From NCBI GenBank assembly GCA_030549495.1, contig JAUIRK010000129.1, forward strand, positions 186,001 through 250,000: DNA of 64,000 nt, in the 5' to 3' direction. This document shows, piece after piece, positions 55,906 to 64,000 of the stretch. Made by a program: the position numbers and the translations under genes. Source of the stretch: Nectonema munidae. Taxonomy: Eukaryota > Nematomorpha > Nectonematoida > Nectonematidae. Each line of letters opens with the position of its first letter. Position 1 is the stretch's first letter. The notes under the pieces are model-generated. The model had not been told where the DNA came from and searched no databases. It saw only the letters and a list, made by a program, of their open reading frames with translations.

Positions 55906-58159
55906 GTTTCCTTTGCTTTTATCTCGGAAATATTAGTAGAGATCCTGGAATAAATATAAATTTCTGTTTTCTTCATAATCTATATAATAGATTTCTTGAA
56001 GGCTTTGTTCTTTAGTTGCGGTTTTGTGGTTCTAAACACAATTCTTTCGATTTCATACATATCGCTCCAGTACTTCTTTTCTTCTTTAAAAAAAAATTAT
56101 AATTTCCCAAACCGTAGGATTGTTGTAAGGAATTTGAGAGTTAAGCCTGTAATGTATAGTTACCATCAGGTTAAAAATAAAAATTAGAGATATGTTCTTA
56201 CGAATGGTGCCAACCCCCACAATGATTATTCTTTGCTCTGACTACTCTTCTATGAACGCACCATAAAGTATCACCGAACATTTCCATCCAAACATTTTCG
56301 AAACAATTTGAGAATTAATATTTTTTCTAAATTACTTTAAATTTCTCAATGGTGATTTTTATCTGTAAAAAATATATATACTAAATAAAGTAAGGAGTAG
56401 TATACTTATTCAGAGGCTAAAAACGCACTAGCCAATATAATTTTTATGGCTTTTCTGAACTTTAGACATAATCTACAAAAACCAATATGTAGAATGAATA
56501 TATCTATAACAGGATTGGCCCAAATGGATGTAATTGAGTCTAAAAAATTGTTAATTGATAATTTTAAGGAAATATTTATATATATAAACTAACTATTTTA
56601 GCAGCATGAATGATTCCCACTTCAAAATCTCCACTGATGGTGTTATTATTAAACAGTTTTGTCCCAAAATCTCTTTCTAATGAAGAAAACCTTTGCTTAA
56701 ACAAATAATTATAATTATAATAAATTGAAAAAAAAATCTGACTTACCAGTAGGTACTTTCTTTTTTGTTTGGTAGTAGTGAGTATATTATAGAGATTTGG
56801 GTTTTATTGTGAAAACAATTTATTGCAAAAATTTGATAAAACATAGGAGGCGATTTTTTAAAAGTTCCATCAACTTAAATATGCTCTACTTTGAGACTTA
56901 GGTGATCAATAACTTCTCCATGGAATATCATTACTCTGTTGTTGCTTTCTATAAAATCAACCTTCAAAAATTTTACACTCTCTAACCTTAACTTGTACTT
57001 ATCAGGCACAACAAAATTGATATTTTTGGGATTAGGCTATCTTCAAATTTTTCTCATTATCGAATTTCTAAACGGTAGCAGTTTACATTTATCAACAGGC
57101 AATAATGAAATGTCATCATTGAAAAAATATATTTCAATTACAAGTTAAATGAGGAAAAGAATAATAGGTGTAGACTGTAGATTATGCTTGTAGATTTATG
57201 AATCTGAAGCTTCACTTTTAATACTCATCATGAAGTTATGAATTTCTTCTCCTTCTCTTCCATAATTTTTTCACTTCATTATCTATTATTTTCAATATCA
57301 TCATCCCTTGAAAGAAAGAACAAAAATCTCTTTGAGTTTTAATGAAAAGTTGAAAAAACGTAAAAATATCTGGACATTTCTTTGAGTTGTGCTTTGAACA
57401 AATATATTTGATAGTACTTTGAGTTTCTCTCAAAAAACATTATTTATATCCATCAAAAATAAGCATTATATAGTTAAAAGAAAAATAAAGAAGGCAAAAA
57501 TGATTGCAATCAAAATGGAAAATAATAATCTAGTAAGTTTATTATTCAACCGAAATAAGTCACGAGACTTATGAATTATTATAATAAGCTTATCTCTATA
57601 TAATGAATCACAGCATAAAATGTCGGTTCTAGACCCTTCTTCCCGCTGATCCTTTCCATACAATGGTGATATTATTGCAAACGAAAGTCATATGTTTATA
57701 GATGGTAAAATTATTTCAAGATGACTATGGCTCTATATTGACTTCTGTCAATCATGCAATTGATGAGAGAATGACAGATGATTTAACATGAATGACAAGA
57801 GATTCTACAGAAAACGCTTTTTCACCGCCATTATCAGGTGAAGGAGAAAAAACTGTCACATTTTGTAAATCAGATATGAGGTACCATATCAGGAAAGAAA
57901 GTAAATAATTACAAACTGCTGACCTAAAAAAACTGATTGTGACACCGAAATCAATAGCTATCTGACAAATCAATTTATTAAATTTGAGACATTTAAAAAC
58001 AGCGAGTCAAGAGTAGAAATGGGAAGTACCCTTTTTTAAAAACAAAATTGGAGACTAAAATGTAGACTGTTATTAGTTTGTAGGTCCGTCTGCAAAAATG
58101 ATCCACTCTAACAAAGAAAAGAAACACACTAAAACCTGAATATGATCAATCAAGAAAGT
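55906..58159. other. Spacer
   Basis: AT-rich. No ORF with a recognisable motif; nothing supported. Confidence 0.6.
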
Positions 58160-58222
58160 CATGGTAAAATATTTATTAAATAAACAATATAAATTAAAAT
58201 ATATTTAAAACAAAATTTGGGT

Positions 58223-58844
58223 TTATTTCTTTTTTTCAACCACTTTCTTGGCTTTCGTGACGACTTTCTTGGTAGAAACTTTCTTCTTAGTCGATTTAGA
58301 TTTACTCTTTACAGATGTCTTTTTGGTTGTTGTTTTATCTTTCAATTTTGATGCTGGTTTAATTGTCTTTTTGGTTGTTGATTTAACATTTGTAACTTTT
58401 TTTGGTTTAGTCTCAGGTGATTTTTCTGTAGACTTTGTGGATTTAACATCTTCTGCCAACTTGAAAGATCCTGAAGCTCCAACACCTTTGACCTAGGGAA
58501 AAATAAAATTAATTAATACTTCAAAAATATTTAAAATAAATTTATGCTGATATTTCTATATTAAAAAAACGATTTACCTGCCTAAACTGGCCAGATTTGA
58601 CTCCATTCTTTATAGCTTTTTTGAGATGAGCATTAACCATTACTTTATTGTCACCAACACTGTAATTGGCAGTTATATACTTTTCCAGAGCCACCTTGGA
58701 AGAGCCCTTCTTTTCTCCCAAAGCTTTGATTCCTTCTGAAACCATTTTGCTGAAAGGAGGATGAGAAGCAGGAACTTTTTTTACCGCTGGTTTCTTAACC
58801 TTGCTGGAGATCTTCTTTGGAGAGGGAACTGCAACAGTAGACAT
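58223..58844 (-). CDS. Linker histone H1, two exons
   Basis: Exon 1 (58578-58844, 89 codons) and exon 2 (58223-58492) join in phase 0 across an 85-bp intron with GT (GTAAATC) and AG (TTTTCCCTAG) ends, giving 178 aa. H1 binds nucleosomes and linker DNA and compacts chromatin. Residues 1-27 are a short basic N-tail. The globular winged-helix domain is about 28-102: HPPFSKMVSEGIKALGEKKG, SSKVALEKYI, MVNAHLKKAIKNG, then KGVGASGSFKL. The intron falls inside the domain, before the last strand. The rest is a Lys/Thr/Ser tail with TKK repeats. AATAAA overlaps the stop and no histone stem-loop is seen, so the mRNA is polyadenylated, typical of replacement-type H1. Confidence 0.92.
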
Positions 58845-58909
58845 TTACAATGAGAACACGTGAGGAGAAAACAAAGAATGAATGAATGCTTTTGTTAAAC
58901 ACGCGCTTG

Positions 58910-58919
58910 CTTATATAGC
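58910..58919 (-). promoter_or_regulatory. TATA box of H1 copy B
   Basis: GCTATATAAG on the minus strand, about 66 bp upstream of the ATG, leaving room for a leader of about 35 bp. It is preserved in form (CTTTATAAG) in copy A. Confidence 0.7.
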
Positions 58920-59337
58920 AATCATAAGAGAACCGATACGAATACACATAGCGAGGAAAATTGTGTCATCGTTTTTACTCATTTTGTGCAAGTTTCTAAA
59001 TTTCTTCGGGACAAATCATGACATTTAAGTTTGATTTTGTCAATTTTAAAAGCGTAAATTCATTCAAAATAAAGTAAAGCATCAGAAAACACTTTTTTTA
59101 TTTTTTTAAACGCCTGATTTTTCTCACAATTACCGATTATTTGGAAAAATGTACACGTTTTTATTCCAAATTTAAGATAATCTCCCAGAAAAGTTATGAA
59201 AACTAAATTTTTTATCAATAAAAAGTGGCTAGAATTAAATACAAAATAGTTCTAATTATATATATGAAAAAAATTTTTTAATGTTATGATAACTTGCTTT
59301 TAAATATGCGTTTAATGATTTCATACTAACACAGTTC

Positions 59338-60707
59338 ATCGATCAATTAAATGAATATATTACATTTTTATTAAAACATTCAAAAAAATTTTTTAACATA
59401 AACTCAAAGTAATTAATAATTATTTTAAAAAAGATTTATCCTACCAACAACAACTGTTATAGAAAATATTTTTTTAAATAATGAACAAATTTAGTTTTCA
59501 CCGATATTATACATGTTGAGTTCAAGTAAACATTTTGTTATTTCTCGCCATTTTTATCCTTTATTGAATTCATCAGATTATTTTATTTTTTATCGGGGAC
59601 AATTCGGCTAAAAAACAATTCACCATAAGATTTTATATTAATACCAAAATATTTAAAGGTCGAATTTCAATACATTTAAATACAGCTTTATATGAGTCTA
59701 ATATAAAAAGACTCACCTAGAAAAAATTATTTATTGAAGCTTTACAAAACAAAAACATCCAGTAATTTTATATCATAACTAAGGCAGTTTAAAATAAATT
59801 AGCAAAAAGTTCATGTTATTAGATCTAAAAAAGTCAACTTTTTAAGGCACATTTTTGTATACGTAATCTAGATTTTTAAAAATTTCATAGGTGAAACCAA
59901 AAACATTTTTTCAAAACATTTAAAAAGGCATTTATATATATAATTGGCTGACATCACATTGCAAAAATTCAATTGGCACCAATACCTTTAAAATGTTCAT
60001 TGCTAAGCCAAAGTACTTTTGTTTTATTTTATCGTGAAAAGGTTTTATTATTGTTTATTATTTTTGACTATTTTTGAAAGTTCAATTTATAGTTTTTATA
60101 ACATACCAAAGAGGGGTGTGTTGAAAAAGCCCCAATACTAAAACTACCCCAATTTTTTTTGTCAAAACGGCCCCAAAAGTATTCTTTATATCACTAAAAA
60201 TATTATTAACATTATTACTTGAACAGAGATGAATGTCGATAAAATGACATCTGAAATGTTTGCATTTTCTGATCGTGCACTTCATTGAAAACAAAAATAA
60301 ATTTTTTTTTAATGATTTATAAGGTATAGTCAAGGCTCTTCAATTTACTTTTGTCAACTTGTATCATTTCTTCACCAATTAACGATACATACACGATAAG
60401 CAGTTAGGTAGGCGTGGCTATGGCAGTCTCTCATCTTATTGAGGGATTTCAGCATGAAAAATTGAAAGTGCCATGGATAAACAGGTGTGAAATCAGTTAA
60501 GTACTTTCACTTCTTATTGATCCAGCCAATCACACTGGCTTATGATCTAGCATGTGCTGGCTTACGGGTAGCCTGATAACTTTTTGGATTTTTTATCAAA
60601 TTTTTTTTACATTTTTTTTGTTTTTTGCTTATTTGAATAATTATATTTTTTTATTTTTGCTTATTTCATTGCAGACACTTCAACTCAGTTCAGTTTTATT
60701 TTTAAAA
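59338..60707. other. Spacer
   Basis: AT-rich. Short motifs resembling TTTTGTCAAAACGGCCCC occur near 60150 without clear repeat structure. No gene recognised. Confidence 0.5.
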
Positions 60708-62320
60708 ATGAGTCAAAAAGAACATGTTCAAATCAAAAATTTACCAAAGACAGACTGTGTGAAGAGAAGACCAAGTTTACAATTAGTCACGAGCAGTTTG
60801 TCACTTTTATGCAAAATGCCAACAAAAATCAAATAGTGGGACGTTATCTTGCATTATATGAATTTGAAAAGACCAGCCAAGCAAGAATTTAAGAGAATTG
60901 GTGAAGAGTTAAGTCATTTTTGGAAATTTCTAAACTTTCCTATCGTGTCACGTCAGCAAATCATTTCCAAAATCAAGCATGTTATTTATGAAAAGTAAAG
61001 AAAAAGGAAATCTGAGTGTTGAAAAGTCGTTGATAAATCTTTTTGATATTACTAAAGCAGATGGAATTTGGTTGTCTTCTGAAGATAAGGAACTTTACAA
61101 CACTCAAATCAAAACATCCGGTCAAGTTGGATATAGTACTGGAAAAGATGTTGGTATACTTTCAATCCATCCTCCTAAAAGAAAATTCGATCGAAGTAGG
61201 CCTAGTACTTCTTCTGGCATTACCCAAATCCCTCCAAGTTTTGAATTAGTTGGAGAAGATGATGAATTCCTTAATTTTGACGACGGAGGAAGCGATAATA
61301 ATTTTGAACCAGCAGAAAAAAACTCAAAAAATATCATTCAGCCAGAAAAAACAGTGAACAGTCATTATCGACAAAGAAAGCAGCTTCTGTTTGTAAGTCA
61401 CTTTCAGAAGATGGTATAGAACTTCCATCACCCTGGTGTTTGGAAACACATCATTAAGGAAACAGAACAAAAAAAGGGTTAAATCAATTTTACAAAAAGA
61501 GTTTTCTGTCTTCATTTTGATGGGAAAATGGTTTTGAAGAAAGAGAATCAAGTTGCTTGTCTCCAAAACGAACATCGTATTATAAACTTGGGAATTTTTG
61601 TTGTAAAAGTGGTTCTTCTAAAGACATATTTGATGAAATTAGAGCCTTAATTGATGAATACAACGCTTGGAAAAGTATAAAAATGATTAATTCCGATACA
61701 ACAGCAGTTAATACGGGTAAATAAAATGGTGTTGTAGATAAAATTCAAAAAGCCATGGCAAATAAAGGTTTGGAGTGTCCACAATTCATTGGTTGCTAGC
61801 ACCATATTCTAGACCTCGTAATTTAATGGATTTCCATTTCGGGGGTACCACCAAAAGCCCAGATCTTCACTACAGTTTCATAACTGAAATCTGCAATAAT
61901 TATGAGGAATTGAAAAATGAATACAATTATGAGTGAGAAGTATCATTGCAGGAAAATCCAGGATGGAGAGAAGACTTTAAGTTTTTGTATCAGCTTTTGT
62001 CATGCTTTCGATATTTATAAAGAGACTTCCAAATGGCCAAAAATACATTTTAGAAAGCTTCCTGCTCTGCATAGCGCCAGATGGAATTCACGGGCTTCAT
62101 ATGCCTTCTTAGCTTACTTTCTTTTACCAAAGTGGAAAAGTAGATTAGAACTTATTTGCCATTTTATTACAAAAGAGTGTGGTCTAAGTATTTGTTTCGT
62201 AATCAGCATTATGATGAAAATTCATATAATTGTCTCTTTAATGCAATTAAATCACAGAATTGTCCTAAAGCATTATCATCATTTTTTTAAGTTTTATAAA
62301 GAAGCGAACCTTCAATAAAT
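60708..62320 (+). pseudogene. RNase H-fold transposase-like relic, family unsure
   Basis: Pieces on the + strand: MSQKEHVQIKNLP at 60708; FKRIGEELSHFWKFLNFP; LINLFDITKADGIWLS with VGYSTGKDVG and an acidic linker (to 61419). Then HFDGKMVLK, KMINSDTTAVNTGK, a CQHHILDLV-like block, KSPDLHYSFITEICNNYEEL in a shifted frame, and LPALHSARWNSRASYAFLAYF. The order DGK, DTT-x-NTG, HH, ARWNSR resembles an abundant group of unnamed invertebrate transposase-like proteins with hAT-like logic (D, then NTG in place of DNA-x-NM, then C-x-x-H). Several stops and frame changes are present. The group is known to me by pattern only. Confidence 0.5.
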
Positions 62321-63170
62321 AGTATTCCAAGAACAAATATATTTGCTGAGAGAGGAGTTAAAAAATGCAAGAATGTTCAAAATAACCGCACAAACAAGTA
62401 TTTAAGCTGAAAGTTTGTTGTTACCAATCATTCGTAATCTTAAATTTTTACCATCATATTATTTTAATGCGATATATTTCTGAAATTTGACATTATTATT
62501 TTTTTGAAATATAAACTTTTCTGAATAATTTTTGAAATTTAATTGATAAAATGAACAAATTCAAAATTTCATCGAAATTATCTTTAATCACTTAAAAACT
62601 ATATAGTAGTTAATAGTCTTATTCAATGTATATATATTTAAACTTTGATCGAGGTGCGCGAGGTTTTATAAGTTAATCCATGTAAAATTGATGGTTTTCG
62701 GTTTATTTCAATATTATTCATCAAAAAATTACAAAGGGTTTCAAAGTTGAAAAAAGTTATATGCCTACGCGTGATCACTTCTTTATTTTGCATTTATTTA
62801 ACCTTTTTGTTTAATGAGTGTGCCCATTTTCGTTAATAAATGTGGCCGTTTGACTAAACTTTTAAAAATCGGATTTTCTGCATTTCATGATAAACAAATG
62901 TGAATTAGGAAAATATTTTTGTGGATATAGAGAGAAGTTGAAAAAATCGGTGCAGGATATTTCATACCTATAAGACGTTTCGTAGCAGAGGCATTTCCTT
63001 CTTGTTTTGAATGTTTCGTAGGCAGTTTTTTTTAAACTTTAAGTTATGAAATGTCTTGATTGCGAAATTTCTTGAACTCAACAATATATCAAAGTCTACC
63101 TATTAGCTATTTTTAATAGCCAATAAAATCCAGAACCCATCCACAAAATTGGTAACAGTATTAATAAAAA
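62321..63170. other. Spacer
   Basis: AT-rich, nothing recognised. Confidence 0.6.
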
Positions 63171-64000
63171 GTGGTGAAATTGTTTTTAGAAATAAATTCT
63201 GCCGAAGATAAAATTAATAATTATAGACTTATTTGGAGACAGCCAAACCATCCAGAGGATCGCAATCTCCTGTTAGGGCATCATTCTAACTATCACTTAT
63301 TAAATATTGACAACTATATGCGTGTTCATATGCAAACCATTTGTAATCAATTTTGGAAAAAGTGGTATACGCTTAAAATTAGGAGAATATGTACTGATGA
63401 AAGATTCAAACGCACTAAGAACAAATGGAACTATGGAAAAATAGTTGAAAGTATCAAAAGAAATCGAGACAAAGTTTTAATAAAAACGAGCTCATCGTTA
63501 ATAGAAAGACCGCTACGCAGTTTAGTAAGATCATACAATTGTAGCCTCACGAAATATTTAACCTGCTTCCCATTACTTTCAGTTTTACTTTTCTATAATT
63601 ACAACCTCACGACATAATTTAACGGCAACCGGCGAATAGTATCCAGAAGACAAAAGTGTCCAGATAGAAAGAGCTATCATTGCTTCGTAATTAACTTGTG
63701 AACTTGCCTTAATAGCAAGATAGTGGTCACTTTTCTCTTGTTCGCCAAACGCATCCCACACACACATGTATAACCCAACCACTTCATCAAAGAAAACAAC
63801 CAAGAGGCGAAACCTTTTCGAGATATTCACCAACTCTCAAAGCCATCAATCAGCTAATCCATAAAGGCTACCTAATAAGCCAAAGAATCCCGTGAAGATC
63901 AAGGACGCCTCTATTTCTCTCTTTTCAATAAAGTTCTTTTTTCTTTCAAATTGTCGGTCTATTGCTGGTTCAGCAATACACCTTTGGACAACCACCTAAC
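63171..64000 (+). mobile_element. BEL/Pao-like LTR retrotransposon fossil, 3' end
   Basis: Only the 3' end is inside the window. The open stretch 63171-63617 resembles the C-terminal part of a BEL/Pao integrase (LLLGHHSN, NQFWKKWY, KWNYGKIVES, ERPLRSLVR). A purine-rich tract then leads to a probable LTR start, TGTCCAG at 63657. The LTR carries AATAAA at about 63929 and seems to end with the window (CACCTAAC). The 5' parts of the element are not in the window, so wholeness cannot be judged. Family call by motif; the age is not measurable from one LTR. Confidence 0.55.

Larger units (their letters stand above)
58160..59337. repeat. Duplicated H1 locus, copy B (uninterrupted)
   Basis: The intact partner of 48477-52545, covering the H1 gene, leader and about 460 bp of upstream sequence. 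Divergence in the non-coding upstream block is modest with small indels, so the duplication is not ancient. Confidence 0.8.

Noticed and set aside
63585-63833. 82-aa minus-strand ORF.
   Set aside because: It lies across the probable LTR of the fossil at the window edge and has no motif.

Overview
This is a nuclear fragment from an AT-rich eukaryote, very probably an invertebrate animal. It carries a DDX51/Dbp6-type helicase, the Paf1-complex subunit LEO1, a spliced polyadenylated linker histone H1, and animal-type transposons (CR1-like LINEs, hAT, piggyBac, MULE-FLYWCH, Helitron, BEL/Pao). I cannot name the species. Few bases belong to host genes; most of the window is transposon debris of different ages in AT-rich spacer.

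Layout. 1-9.3 kb: spacer, with a hAT remnant (5.8-7.06 kb) and a 105-bp piggyBac-type MITE just upstream of the first gene. 9.36-14.36 kb: two intact single-exon genes on the + strand, the DDX51-like DEAD-box helicase and LEO1. 15.4-18.4 kb: a 5'-truncated LINE followed by an older LINE relic. 21.3-25.5 kb: piggyBac relics, a tRNA-derived SINE, and a piggyBac copy interrupted by a poly-G/poly-C insert. 25.7-27.6 kb: the 3' end of an LTR fossil, a hAT C-terminus and a 143-bp tandem triplication. 27.7-31 kb: a candidate host gene for a secreted protein, with a signal-peptide exon and TE-filled introns. 31.0-34.0 kb: GC-richer block, piggyBac relic, Helitron relic. 37.9-40.4 kb: a MULE with a FLYWCH N-terminus and TIRs built of repeated units. 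41.3-46.2 kb: an almost whole 4.7-kb LINE inserted into a SINE, with a 14-bp target duplication. 46.2-47.1 kb: another piggyBac relic.

48.5-59.3 kb holds a duplicated histone H1 locus. Copy B (58.2-58.9 kb) is a whole gene with TATA box, two exons and an 85-bp intron. Copy A (48.5-52.5 kb) is damaged. Its exon 2 has a frameshift. Its exon 1 is present only as a homopolymer-smeared version of the copy B sequence, probably an assembly or base-calling artefact. A BED-type hAT transposon of about 2.65 kb separates its promoter from the coding part. Tc1/mariner-like and ZBED5-like hAT relics lie between the copies. The right end holds a decayed transposase of a family I cannot name firmly and the 3' end of a BEL/Pao-like LTR fossil cut by the window edge.

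How the parts relate: DDX51 (large ribosomal subunit maturation), LEO1 (transcription elongation) and H1 (chromatin compaction) are housekeeping genes with no shared pathway beyond nuclear function. The main interest is in nested insertions that can be dated against each other, two elements whose only frame breaks sit in homopolymers (so they may be intact in the animal), the H1 duplication, and the unrecognised secreted-protein gene.
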